From NCBI GenBank assembly GCA_903909505.1, contig CAIVVZ010000356.1:1-36503 (forward strand): DNA of 36,503 nt. Reading direction: 5' to 3'. How positions within the stretch are numbered: position 1 is the first letter of the stretch; each line of letters opens with the position of its first letter. This document shows, piece by piece, positions 15,642-24,663 of this stretch. Made by a program: the position numbers and the translations under genes. The notes beneath the pieces are model-generated. The model was given only the letters and a program-made list of their open reading frames with translations. It ran no database searches and was not told the DNA's origin. The stretch comes from an uncultured Desulfobacteraceae bacterium. GTDB lineage: Bacteria; Desulfobacterota; Desulfobacteria; Desulfobacterales; Desulfatirhabdiaceae.

Positions 15642-16277
15642 ATGAAAGATTCGCTACGATTTCTGATCTTTGGAATGGGGTTGACATTTGTTATATCGGT
15701 TTTTCCCGCTCATGCAGATCAAGAACAACTGCTTTTGGATGAAACAGGGATTCCCAAGCAGTATATACTGCATCTTTCCGGTACAGTGTTGAATGAAACA
15801 TTTTCTGATGCCCAGGCGCTGTTAACCATATCGCTTCCTGAACGTTACAGTAATCAGCCTTACCTGGTTGTCATTAATGGCTTTCCTAAACAAAATTCCC
15901 GAAACAGTTTTTTCTGGAATTCCGGATATTCCGATATGACTGCGCTTGCCAATGAAATCACCTGCAATATCAAACGAACTATCGTTAAAACTCCAGTTAT
16001 AAACTTCTACTATATGAGCCCGGAGCTGTTGAAACATACAGGTGCCTTGGAATTGTTAGGGGACGAAGGAAAAAAATATGCTGAAAAACAAGCGCTTCCG
16101 TCCATTGTCTATGCCACAGCAGGTAAATTGAAGCTTCATGTTTATTCGAACACGGTTTCCGGAACCGTCTGGATTAAAGGCTATGACCGGGTTGAAAAAT
16201 CGTTTGTCCAGTACAATGCCCGGTTTACTGGTAAACCTTCGTATAACTTGAAACCCAAACAGGAGCAAAAAAAATAA
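15642..16277 (+). CDS. Secreted protein of unknown function in the polysaccharide locus
   Basis: I do not recognise this 211-residue protein. It begins with a clear signal peptide (about residues 1-25, cleavage after PAHA), so it is exported. The mature part looks beta-rich: YILHLSGTVLNE, AQALLTISLPERY, YLVVINGFPKQ, KLKLHVYSNTVSGTVWIKGY. It ends in a Lys/Gln-rich tail. There is one Cys in the mature chain and no lipobox. It sits 5 bp after galE, and its stop directly abuts the TTG start of the beta-propeller gene, so the three are one transcript. A periplasmic partner of the propeller protein is a reasonable guess only. Confidence 0.75.
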   Translation: MKDSLRFLIFGMGLTFVISVFPAHADQEQLLLDETGIPKQYILHLSGTVLNETFSDAQALLTISLPERYSNQPYLVVINGFPKQNSRNSFFWNSGYSDMTALANEITCNIKRTIVKTPVINFYYMSPELLKHTGALELLGDEGKKYAEKQALPSIVYATAGKLKLHVYSNTVSGTVWIKGYDRVEKSFVQYNARFTGKPSYNLKPKQEQKK

Positions 16278-18320
16278 TTGCGCCGCCTTAATTTATTTAT
16301 CGCTGTGCTCCTGTCGGGTACAGTAATTGCGAGCTTTTCCAGCGCCGAAGACTATCGCATATCGTGGTATCCTTCGGGCTATGGCGGCGGCGGAAGATTC
16401 ACTTCCATTGCCATTGACCCTTTAAATCCCAGGACGGTGTATGTCGGCTCTGATGTAGCCGGTATTTTTCGAAGTAGGGATAGCGGAAATCATTTTGAAA
16501 TCATCGGAAAAGGTTTGGAAGGATTTTCTGTCGCCGATATTGCCATAACTCATACAGACCCCATCCAGGTTTTTCTGTTAACGGATGATGGCCTTTATCA
16601 CAGCATCAATCAAGGCGATACCTGGACCCGGTTGTCAGGTAAAATCTGCTATCTATCCCGTTATTTTGGAAGCCACTTGATGCTGATAACCCGAAATTCC
16701 CTATGGGTTGGAACCGATAAAAACGGGGTCTATCAAATTTCTTTGAGTGATTCCAATGTGGTTACAAATCATGTTAAGGGTCTTGAACATACCAAAGTCA
16801 ATGGTCTGGCCGTGTTTGACGGGTATTTGTATGCGGGAACTTCCCGCGGCGTATTCCGGTTGGAGAAACAAAACTGGAAATCACAACATGAAGGGGCGCT
16901 GCAGGGTTCTGCAGAGGTCATGGACATTGCATCTTCACATGATGTTCTGTATGCCCTTGAGAAACACACCGGCCTGTTTCGCTGGAACGAAATGTCCCAC
17001 ACCTGGGATAATTGCTCTGTTTCAATGCGATCTCGACCCAAAGGCTTCAAATCCCTTGCAGTTCACCCTGATAATCCGGACATCGTCTTCATCGGATCGT
17101 ACCCGGAAAACTGGCCCTACCAGCTATTCAAAACCCATGATGGCGGCAAAACCTGGCAATCAAATATGTCATTTCAGATAGACACGGAAGCTCCTTCCAA
17201 CTGGACCCAAACCCTTTCTTCGGCTGAGAATATCGCATTTGTCCCAGGCGATTCCAATGCCATGTTTCTGGCAGATTGGTGGAATCTCTGGAAGTCAACC
17301 GACACCGGAGAACACTGGAAACAAAAACATCTCGGGCTGCAAAACACGGTTATCAACGACCTGAAAATTCATCCCTTGGATTCAAAGAAGCTTTATTTAT
17401 GCGCTGCCGACAACGGTTTGATGATCTCCGACGATTTTGGAAAACATTGGCGCCGGGCAATGAATGGCGTGGCCGACGGCCATGCTCAGGCAATCGAAAT
17501 CTCTCAAAAAGACCCCTCCAGGATGGTTTTGCTGGTAAACCCCTGGAATAATAAGGGTCGGGTTTATATATATGCGTCGCGCAACTCTGGGGATAGTTGG
17601 AAAGATATCGGGTTTTCCGTGCCTGTTCAAAATCTTCCAAAGCTTGGGTATGTAGATGGCCTTGCAACCAATTTGGTACTGGATACCGTCTCTGAAAATA
17701 CGATTTATGTTGGAACCAACGGGTACGGGGTTTATAAATCCGTAAATGCAGGAAAAAACTGGACCCAGATGAATCAGGGCATGACCACTCCCTATATCAA
17801 AGGGCCCGGCGCTTTGCGAATCCACCCACAACGTTCCTCTACGCTTTTTGCCAGCACAGCAGCAGGCGGTATATTCAAAACAACAAACGGGGGTGATAAC
17901 TGGCAGCAGGTTACAACCGGAAAACGATTTACCTTTGGATTATCAATAGATCCATTCAATCCGGCCCATATTGTAGCGGGCTGTGCAGGCAATAAGCTTC
18001 TGATCACCTATGATGAAGGCAAGAACTGGCAAGAAACTTATCTTCCAGCTTCCGAGTCTCCAGAGCTTGCGGTGTTTAGCGTAGCCTTCCATCCCCAGCG
18101 CCGTGATTTGGTTCTTGCCGGAACGATTCGTTATGACGGTAAGGCAACAGAGGGGCTTTTTATCAGCACAAACGGCGCCAAATCGTTTCAAAAGACGCCA
18201 ATGGACATCCCCAAGATCAATATTAACTCCATCTCATGGTTATCCGGAACGCCCTTAGCCGGATATATCGGGTTTAACGGAATTGGAATTTTTCGCGTAG
18301 AGTTGGGAGAAGCGCTCTGA
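16278..18320 (+). CDS. Secreted Asp-box (BNR/sortilin-like) beta-propeller protein
   Basis: The 680-residue protein has a signal peptide (about residues 1-23) and then about ten Asp-box motifs of the S/T-x-D/N-x-G-x-x-W type. Examples are SRDSGNHF, KTHDGGKTW, KSTDTGEHW, SDDFGKHW, SRNSGDSW, KSVNAGKNW, KTTNGGDNW and TYDEGKNW. Such repeats build one or two seven-bladed propellers, as in sortilin, sialidases and GH74 xyloglucanases. Several blades are followed by DP-NP-TVY-type strands (IDPLNPRTVYVGS). No catalytic residues can be assigned, so binding of glycan or protein outside the inner membrane is more likely than hydrolysis. The start is TTG directly after the previous stop, with AGGAG 12 nt upstream. 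Its stop overlaps the next gene's start by one base. Confidence 0.85.
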   Translation: MRRLNLFIAVLLSGTVIASFSSAEDYRISWYPSGYGGGGRFTSIAIDPLNPRTVYVGSDVAGIFRSRDSGNHFEIIGKGLEGFSVADIAITHTDPIQVFLLTDDGLYHSINQGDTWTRLSGKICYLSRYFGSHLMLITRNSLWVGTDKNGVYQISLSDSNVVTNHVKGLEHTKVNGLAVFDGYLYAGTSRGVFRLEKQNWKSQHEGALQGSAEVMDIASSHDVLYALEKHTGLFRWNEMSHTWDNCSVSMRSRPKGFKSLAVHPDNPDIVFIGSYPENWPYQLFKTHDGGKTWQSNMSFQIDTEAPSNWTQTLSSAENIAFVPGDSNAMFLADWWNLWKSTDTGEHWKQKHLGLQNTVINDLKIHPLDSKKLYLCAADNGLMISDDFGKHWRRAMNGVADGHAQAIEISQKDPSRMVLLVNPWNNKGRVYIYASRNSGDSWKDIGFSVPVQNLPKLGYVDGLATNLVLDTVSENTIYVGTNGYGVYKSVNAGKNWTQMNQGMTTPYIKGPGALRIHPQRSSTLFASTAAGGIFKTTNGGDNWQQVTTGKRFTFGLSIDPFNPAHIVAGCAGNKLLITYDEGKNWQETYLPASESPELAVFSVAFHPQRRDLVLAGTIRYDGKATEGLFISTNGAKSFQKTPMDIPKININSISWLSGTPLAGYIGFNGIGIFRVELGEAL

Positions 18321-19588
18321 TGAAGATCGTTTTCTGTAATAAATATTTTTTCCTGAACGGCGGCACTGAGAAGTATCTTTATGATGTCATGAATTATCTG
18401 TCTGAAAAAGGTCATTCGATAATTCCTTTCAGTGTCCGATATGCAGGCTCATGGTTGTCTCCCTATCAAGACTATTTTCTTGAGCCTCCGGGAAACCCCG
18501 AACAAACGCATTTGGGAAACATCCGCTTTTCTTCAGCCAACATAGTGCGTTTTTTGGACCGCAGCCTGTATTCTTTCGAAGCCAAAGCTAAATTAAACAG
18601 TCTTCTGAAAGCGGAACATGGCGCCGATATCGCTTATATTCTTAATATCTACAACTATATGTCTCCCAGTATCATTCATACATTCAAGCAACATCGCATT
18701 CCTGTAATTGTGCGGCTCGGTGATTACCACTTGATTTGCCCCAACTACTCCCTGCTTCGAAACAGCAAGCCCTGTGCGCTCTGCATTCGGGGTCAGTACC
18801 ATTATGGGCTCAAATATCGTTGCGTGAAAAATCACCTTGCAGCCTCATTGGTTCGAGTTGCCGCAATGTATCTCCAACGCTGGCTTGGGTTGTATCAGTT
18901 GGTAGACGCCTTTGTGGTGCCCTGCCAATTTATGAAAACAAAATTGGTGGAAGGTGGCTTTCCTGAAAAACGAATTCATATTCTGCGATCGCCGGTTATA
19001 AGTACAATTGAAGTGAATAGCGCCTGGCATAAAAAGAAATATATTGTCTATTTTGGCAGAATATCGTACGAAAAAGGGATTGACACCTTAATAGGCGCGT
19101 TTCAGAAACTGAATCCGCCAATAGATCTTTATATTATCGGCAGAAGTTATGATGGAGAAGAAGAACGCCTCAGATCTCTCATCGAACCTCAAGCTATAAA
19201 TCGCATCCATTTTCTGGGGTTTCAGACCGGGCAAATCCTGGCTCAATGGATTTCTGAAGCACTGTTCAGTGTTGTGCCCAGCCGCTGGTATGACAATGCG
19301 CCACTCAGCATCAATGAAAGTTTTCTCTATGGAACTCCGGTTCTTGGTTCCCGTATTGGCGGAATACCCGAACAGATCCAGGACGGAACGACTGGTTTTT
19401 TATTTGAGACAGACTCATGTGAAGATCTCATGCAAAAAATGGAAAGAATGTTGTCGAACAAGGAGCAGCTCATCCAGATGGGAAAAGCAGGGCAGACTCA
19501 TGTAAAAGAGCATCTACTCATTGATGATCAAATGAATTGTTTGATGAACCTGTTTGGAACCGTCATTGCCGATTATAACCGGAGATAG
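18320..19588 (+). CDS. Glycosyltransferase family 4
   Basis: The 422-residue protein has the GT-B fold signatures of GT4. The N-terminal GGTEKYLYDVMNYL loop, the linker strand IVYFGRISYEKGIDTLI near residue 240, and the EX7E-type donor site region PLSINESFLYGTPVLGSRIG with GGIPEQIQDG near residues 330-355 are all visible. It would transfer a sugar from a nucleotide-sugar donor onto a lipid-linked glycan at the cytoplasmic face of the membrane. A cluster of Cys in the middle (CPNYSLLRNSKPCALC) resembles a CxxC-type element found in some members of the family. The start overlaps the preceding stop (TGATG). Confidence 0.9.
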   Translation: MKIVFCNKYFFLNGGTEKYLYDVMNYLSEKGHSIIPFSVRYAGSWLSPYQDYFLEPPGNPEQTHLGNIRFSSANIVRFLDRSLYSFEAKAKLNSLLKAEHGADIAYILNIYNYMSPSIIHTFKQHRIPVIVRLGDYHLICPNYSLLRNSKPCALCIRGQYHYGLKYRCVKNHLAASLVRVAAMYLQRWLGLYQLVDAFVVPCQFMKTKLVEGGFPEKRIHILRSPVISTIEVNSAWHKKKYIVYFGRISYEKGIDTLIGAFQKLNPPIDLYIIGRSYDGEEERLRSLIEPQAINRIHFLGFQTGQILAQWISEALFSVVPSRWYDNAPLSINESFLYGTPVLGSRIGGIPEQIQDGTTGFLFETDSCEDLMQKMERMLSNKEQLIQMGKAGQTHVKEHLLIDDQMNCLMNLFGTVIADYNRR

Positions 19589-19592
19589 CGAT

Positions 19593-20765
19593 ATGGGCAA
19601 TCCTTCAAAAATCCGAGTCGCCATTGTGGTTTCCCACTTGACCATCGGAGGGGCCGAACAGCTTCTTTTGGAATTATTACGCCATGTCAACCGGGAACAA
19701 TTTGATTATCAGCTTCTATTTTTGAGAGAGCCGGGCATTCTGGGAAGAGAAGTTCTGCGCTTGGGATTTCCGGTCACAACCGGAATCATTCGATACAAAT
19801 TTGACATTGCAGGCGTGTTCCGGCTGGTGCGCCATCTGAAAAACTTTCGGGCTGATACGGTGTTTTTGATTAATCACCTCAACACCCTGTTTTTCGGTGT
19901 TCTGGCAGCAAAACTTTCCGGCGTCCGAATTTGTATCAATTGGCAAAACGAAACATTTCGAAAATACCCTTTTCATCCCCTGACGATGTTGGGTCGTCGG
20001 GTACTTCACCTTGGCATTGATTATGTCGTGGCCGCGGCTACGGGTCACGGCCACTATATCGCCAATGAAGAAAAAATTCCATCTTCCAAGATCCGGGTTA
20101 TTTATAACAGTGTCGATCCAAAGCGGTTTCAATCCAAACTAAGTCCCATTGAAGCCCGAAATCACCTGGGAATACCGCCGCAAAGTCCAGTAATCAGTAT
20201 CGTAGCTGCACTCCGCCCGGACAAAGCCCATCATGTGTTTTTGCAGGCTGCCCAAAAGGTTGTGTATGAAATACCCGAGGCTCATTTTCTAATTATCGGC
20301 GATGGCCCTCAAATGCAGTTTCTGGTAAACTTGGCAAATGAAATGAAACTGGCAAATCAGGTTCACTTTCTGGGATTCCAGCGACAGCTCGGCGACATTC
20401 TGGCTGCGGTGGATATCAATTGCCTGTCTTCGTATCCCCAGCAGGAAACTCTGTCAGTTGCTGCCATCGAAGCCATGTCCGCTGGAATCCCCATTGTTTG
20501 TACCGATGTGGGATTTATGAAAGAAATAGTGATTCCGAACGAAACCGGCTTTTTGGTTCCCGCGGATGACCCTGGCGCGCTGTCGGAAAAGCTTCTCATC
20601 CTATTGCAAAATCCGGTGTTGCGAAAACATATGAGCATCGAAGCGCGGAAGCTGGTTACTGAAAAACTTAGCGTTCATAAAATGGCCAAGGGGTTCGAAC
20701 AATTAATCGCAGCGGCTCATGGAGTTATGCTGAAGAATGAAAGTGAACATACTAATAAAAGCTAA
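19593..20765 (+). CDS. Glycosyltransferase family 4
   Basis: From ATG 19593 (GGAGA upstream, 4 bp after the previous stop) the product is 390 residues. The acceptor-side loop LTIGGAEQLLLELL, the strand SIVAALRPDKAHHVFL at the start of the donor domain, and ETLSVAAIEAMSAGIPIV with FMKEIVIPNETGFLVPADDP at the donor site identify GT4. The enzyme should act at the cytoplasmic membrane in assembly of the repeat unit. An in-frame ATG at 19554 lies inside the previous gene and lacks a ribosome site. The donor and linkage cannot be told from sequence. Confidence 0.9.
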   Translation: MGNPSKIRVAIVVSHLTIGGAEQLLLELLRHVNREQFDYQLLFLREPGILGREVLRLGFPVTTGIIRYKFDIAGVFRLVRHLKNFRADTVFLINHLNTLFFGVLAAKLSGVRICINWQNETFRKYPFHPLTMLGRRVLHLGIDYVVAAATGHGHYIANEEKIPSSKIRVIYNSVDPKRFQSKLSPIEARNHLGIPPQSPVISIVAALRPDKAHHVFLQAAQKVVYEIPEAHFLIIGDGPQMQFLVNLANEMKLANQVHFLGFQRQLGDILAAVDINCLSSYPQQETLSVAAIEAMSAGIPIVCTDVGFMKEIVIPNETGFLVPADDPGALSEKLLILLQNPVLRKHMSIEARKLVTEKLSVHKMAKGFEQLIAAAHGVMLKNESEHTNKS

Positions 20766-20834
20766 TAACCAAATAGAAACATTCGGCCTTCAGTCTATCA
20801 GTCTCATGTCAATTAATCGTGGAGACAGAGTACT

Positions 20835-21884
20835 TTGATCCATCAGTTGAAACTATTAATTCTTATCAATTGGAAAGAAGATGGGAAATGGCCTTTTCCC
20901 CACTATCTCGAAGGTTGGGTTAAGCAGACCGAAATTCTTCAACCTGTATCGTTCAAGCAAATGGCCGGCAAACGATTTTCGGATATATCCGTTTACCTTT
21001 CAGAGTTTTATTTGCCAGTAATGGCCATTTTCAGGAGAAAGAAATGGAATGTTGTCGTATCCTGGCAAATGCGAATCGGCATCTGCTACGGAATTCTGAA
21101 AAGAATATTTCATGCCCGAAAACCGCCTGTTCATATCATTCAGGATTTTCATATCGATTTGACGCAAACACGATGGTTGTACCGGATTAAAATGGCACTG
21201 CTTAAACTGGCGATTCCGGGAATTGACTATTTTTTTTGCACATCCACGGAAGAAGAGAAAATTTACAGTCAACTCTTAGGCATTTCCCGAAGCAAGATAG
21301 CGTTTCTACCTTTAATCCCGCCACTGCCATATTTTGAGGAGCCGGATCGCCCCAAAACAGACTATATTTTTTCCTACGGAAACAGCGACCGGGACTATGA
21401 CACCTTAATCCGTGCCGTTTCCCGTCTTAATATCCGTGCCGAGATTTTATCTCAAACATACAAACCAAAGATTCAACCGCCAAATAATCTTTCCATCATT
21501 AGGCACTGGATTTCTGAAAATGAGTTGATACAGAAGATCACAGCCTGCCGGATGGTGGTTCTTCCCCTGAACGATTATAGTATTGCAGCCGGACAGATCA
21601 GCATGCTGCAGGTGATGGCAATAGGAAGGCCGTTGATAGTCACGGAGAACATAGCCACAAAGGAATACGCGATTTCCCAGCAAACAGCCTTGTTTTTTGA
21701 ACCTGGCAACGACAATCAACTGGCCGAGCACATCCAGTATCTATGGAATCACAGGGAGATCGCAGAAGCCATTGGAGAACAGGCCCGAAAATTTGCCTTA
21801 AAATTGAACGATAGCCGCATGACTGTCTTTAGGAACGTGCTTGAGCACCATGTGATGCCTATTCAGAAAGGAACCTACATATGA
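20835..21884 (+). CDS. GT4-like glycosyltransferase, atypical
   Basis: The 349-residue protein begins at TTG 20835 with GGAGA about 10 nt upstream. The C-terminal half has the GT4-type donor domain: YIFSYGNSDRDYDTLIRAVS, the segment VVLPLNDYSIAAGQISMLQVMAIGRPLIVT and TALFFEPGNDNQLAEHI. The usual E of the EX7E site is replaced by a Q/M-rich stretch (AAGQISMLQVMA), as in some distant GT4 members. The N-terminal half is short and hydrophobic in parts. A cytoplasmic, membrane-associated glycosyltransferase in the same locus is the best reading. The stop overlaps the OmpA-domain gene start (ATGA). Confidence 0.75.
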   Translation: MIHQLKLLILINWKEDGKWPFPHYLEGWVKQTEILQPVSFKQMAGKRFSDISVYLSEFYLPVMAIFRRKKWNVVVSWQMRIGICYGILKRIFHARKPPVHIIQDFHIDLTQTRWLYRIKMALLKLAIPGIDYFFCTSTEEEKIYSQLLGISRSKIAFLPLIPPLPYFEEPDRPKTDYIFSYGNSDRDYDTLIRAVSRLNIRAEILSQTYKPKIQPPNNLSIIRHWISENELIQKITACRMVVLPLNDYSIAAGQISMLQVMAIGRPLIVTENIATKEYAISQQTALFFEPGNDNQLAEHIQYLWNHREIAEAIGEQARKFALKLNDSRMTVFRNVLEHHVMPIQKGTYI

Positions 21885-22930
21885 AAGAGCCAAAGAGTGA
21901 AAGAGCCGCTTTCCCTACCATCTTAACCTTGATTACCGTGGTATGTGTGATGATAGTTCTGGCATTACCCGTAACCGGTCATTCCATTACGACAATGTCT
22001 GTTGTGTTTGGCGATTCCCTTCGCCTGATCAGTTTGGATATGCCGCATAAAGAGGTCATTGAAACACTGGGGACTCCCGATATCATTAAAAGCGACGGAT
22101 TATGTCTGCAATATGAGTATCTGGGATTAAGTTTGTTTTTGAATCAGAACGATCGGGTTGAACAGATTTATCTTTCAAGAGATTTTCAGGGATCAGTCGC
22201 TAATAGACAACAATCCAGCGGCATTTATCTTTCGGATATTGAAAATGAGTTTGGATTGCATGCGTCCATTGACAAACTCAATTACCAACCCTCTCCCATC
22301 ATCCAGACCAAAGCCACGACTGAAACTGAGAACAGGACAGATCCCTCTGGCAGGGAAAAAGAAGAGTACCCGCTCCAATATCCCGGGAATAAAAAACTTT
22401 ATGAATTCTACAATCGTGGAAATATCATGAAATATAAATATGTGCTGGATGAGGAAGGGATTGCATTCTGGCTGGATCAAAATCAAAAGCTTTATGCCAC
22501 GGTTCTCTATATGCCGCAGGATGAAAACGCCAGACTCAGGGCATCCCGGCCTGCAAAAGAAAAGGGGGTGGCTGCAACTGAAAAAAAACTTCTGGCAATG
22601 GTTCATTTTGACTTCGACAAACAAAATATTAAAAAGATTTATGTTCCCGTGCTGGATCAGCATGTGGCTTATTTAAAAGAACATCCCGAATTGCCCGTTA
22701 TTGTCGAGGGCCATACCGATTATATGGGGACGGATGAATACAACCAGAAGCTTTCAGAAAGACGGGCCGATGCCGTACGTCGATATCTGGTGGAAAAGGG
22801 AATTGTATCTTCCCGCATTCAGGTGATGGGATACAGTGAGTACCAACCCATTGCTGATAACAAAACTTCAGACGGACGTGCACTGAATCGAAGAGCGGAG
22901 CTTGATGTTATTGATAAGATTGTGAAATGA
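21881..22930 (+). CDS. OmpA-domain envelope protein
   Basis: The 349-residue protein has a hydrophobic N-terminal segment (about residues 12-34, signal anchor or signal peptide). A middle part has a SmpA-like pattern (LDMPHKEVIETLGTPDII, then an IYLSDIENEFGLHASIDKL segment). A C-terminal OmpA-type peptidoglycan-binding domain covers about residues 240-345: HFDFDKQNIKKIY, VEGHTDYMGTDEYNQKLS, RRADAVRRYL and the Arg of NRRAELDV. It would tether the outer envelope to peptidoglycan. The start overlaps the previous GT stop by ATGA, so it is translated with the glycosyltransferases, which suggests a structural part in export or surface anchoring of the glycan. Confidence 0.85.
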   Translation: MKEPKSERAAFPTILTLITVVCVMIVLALPVTGHSITTMSVVFGDSLRLISLDMPHKEVIETLGTPDIIKSDGLCLQYEYLGLSLFLNQNDRVEQIYLSRDFQGSVANRQQSSGIYLSDIENEFGLHASIDKLNYQPSPIIQTKATTETENRTDPSGREKEEYPLQYPGNKKLYEFYNRGNIMKYKYVLDEEGIAFWLDQNQKLYATVLYMPQDENARLRASRPAKEKGVAATEKKLLAMVHFDFDKQNIKKIYVPVLDQHVAYLKEHPELPVIVEGHTDYMGTDEYNQKLSERRADAVRRYLVEKGIVSSRIQVMGYSEYQPIADNKTSDGRALNRRAELDVIDKIVK

Positions 22931-23027
22931 AAACTTGCATATCATCTAATATCACGATGCCAAACGACAGATGTTTATACCCGTTATCAGACACACCTTG
23001 CTATTTTTCATATAATAGACGTCGCCG

Positions 23028-24605
23028 GTGAGTGAATCCAAAAGTCTTGCCAGTCAGATTGGAAGAGCCAGTGCGATCATAATGATCTGGTCAATGCTGG
23101 ACAAAATCCTTGCCATTGGCAAGGAAATGCTTACGGCTCGCCGATTTGGTGTTTCTGCTGACCTGGATGTATTTAATGTTGCTTATTCTTTTCCTGGCAT
23201 TTTGATTTTGTTATTTTCGGGTGCGCTGGTTTCGGCGTTTGTCCCCCTTTACCTGGAGTGGATCAGTGAGTCATCCGATATGGATGCAGATTCCCATGCT
23301 ACCTGGTTGATTTATTTAACCACCGTACTTTTTGCTGCGTTGGCCCTGGTCTGTTTTTTTTTGAGTCCGGCCATCATCCATTTGATCGGGTACGGTTTTG
23401 GGCCCAATGAAAAAAAGTTGGGGATTATCATGGAGCGGCTTCTCATCCTACTGATATTTATTGATGGCTCTGGCATTTTGTTCAGAGGAATACTACACGC
23501 CAGAAAAATGTTTTTTCATCTCTATGTCGCACCGATATTTGTGAATATCACGATCATCTTTTTCCTGGTATTCGATTTGGGACTTGGTATCAATGTTTTG
23601 ATATGGGGGTTTTTAATAGGAACGCTTTTAAAAACCATTTATATGGGTATTGCTCTTCATTATGAGGGGTTTAGCTTTCGGACGACCCTTCCCTTTGACC
23701 CCATAAAAATGAAATCCCTATGGCTGTTGGCCCTGCCGATGTTGGGAAGTGAGCTGATTGCAACTTCCAATCTGATGGTGGATCAAGTTATGGCGACTCA
23801 ACTGTCTGCCGGTGCTGTTTCAACCCTTCGGTATGCATTTCGTATCAACGATTTGCCCATCCAGGTGGTCATTGCAGCCATATCCAGAGCTATTTTCCCG
23901 TTCATCAGCGAAGAAGTCACTTCGCGAAATCATGAAAAACTCCAAAAGATTTATAAGTATGCCCTGATTTTTCTCGGATTTCTGACCATTCCGATTACGT
24001 GTTTGACCGTTCTGTTCTCTGAAGATCTCGTCATTATCCTCCTTAAGCGCGGAGCGTTTGACCTTGAGGCTTCAAGACAGACAGCGCAAGCGCTGACATG
24101 CTACAGCCTGGGGCTGTTCTTTTGTGCTTACACGTTTGTCAATGGGACTTTTTTTGCGGCTCTGCAGAATACCAAAGCCCTTCTCTTTATGGGGATCGCC
24201 GCAGTTTTTTTGAATGCTTTTTTTAATGTCGTATTCATGCACCTGATCGGAACCAAGGGAATCGCCCTTTCCACCAGTGTCACCATGTGTATTATTTCCA
24301 TGTATTTTATATTTTTATTGAAGCGTCGCCTGGGCATATCTGATATGTCAGGGATTTTTTCCAGTTTTTCCAGGATTATCCTTGCCGCAGCATGTATGAT
24401 GGGAACCGGATTCTTGCAGTTGAGGCTGTTTAAGATGGTAGCAGCCGGACGGTGGATATATCTTCCGATTACCGGAGTGACAGTTTGTGTAACTTATCTG
24501 GGTGTTATCTGGATATTTCGCAATGAAGACCTGATTTCTTGTTTGGATGTTTTAACCCGTATGTTGAATGCCCAGAGAAAAAAAAGACCTGATTCAGGCG
24601 GCTAA
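23028..24605 (+). CDS. MurJ/MviN-type lipid-linked glycan flippase
   Basis: The 525-residue polytopic membrane protein has about 14 hydrophobic segments. The N-terminus (ASAIIMIWSMLDKILAIGKEMLTARRFGVSADLDVFNVAYSFP in pieces) matches the MurJ/MviN branch of the MOP superfamily, with the AxRFG-S-DLDVF pattern and the VSAFVPLYLEW helix. MurJ flips lipid II; here the position inside a polysaccharide locus suggests it flips the locus-specific undecaprenol-linked repeat unit and stands in for Wzx. The proposed start is GTG 23028, with no strong ribosome site. It is preceded by a 97-bp gap without visible signals. Confidence 0.85.
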   Translation: MSESKSLASQIGRASAIIMIWSMLDKILAIGKEMLTARRFGVSADLDVFNVAYSFPGILILLFSGALVSAFVPLYLEWISESSDMDADSHATWLIYLTTVLFAALALVCFFLSPAIIHLIGYGFGPNEKKLGIIMERLLILLIFIDGSGILFRGILHARKMFFHLYVAPIFVNITIIFFLVFDLGLGINVLIWGFLIGTLLKTIYMGIALHYEGFSFRTTLPFDPIKMKSLWLLALPMLGSELIATSNLMVDQVMATQLSAGAVSTLRYAFRINDLPIQVVIAAISRAIFPFISEEVTSRNHEKLQKIYKYALIFLGFLTIPITCLTVLFSEDLVIILLKRGAFDLEASRQTAQALTCYSLGLFFCAYTFVNGTFFAALQNTKALLFMGIAAVFLNAFFNVVFMHLIGTKGIALSTSVTMCIISMYFIFLLKRRLGISDMSGIFSSFSRIILAAACMMGTGFLQLRLFKMVAAGRWIYLPITGVTVCVTYLGVIWIFRNEDLISCLDVLTRMLNAQRKKRPDSGG

Positions 24606-24663
24606 TCCAGGCAATCCACTGGCAGGGCTGCAATATGGGGTAAAGATTGAGAGGAACCAGAAT

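Noticed and set aside
24568-24663. Longer asparagine-synthetase frame
   Set aside because: It would place 32 residues ahead of the N-terminal catalytic Cys and overlap the flippase gene.
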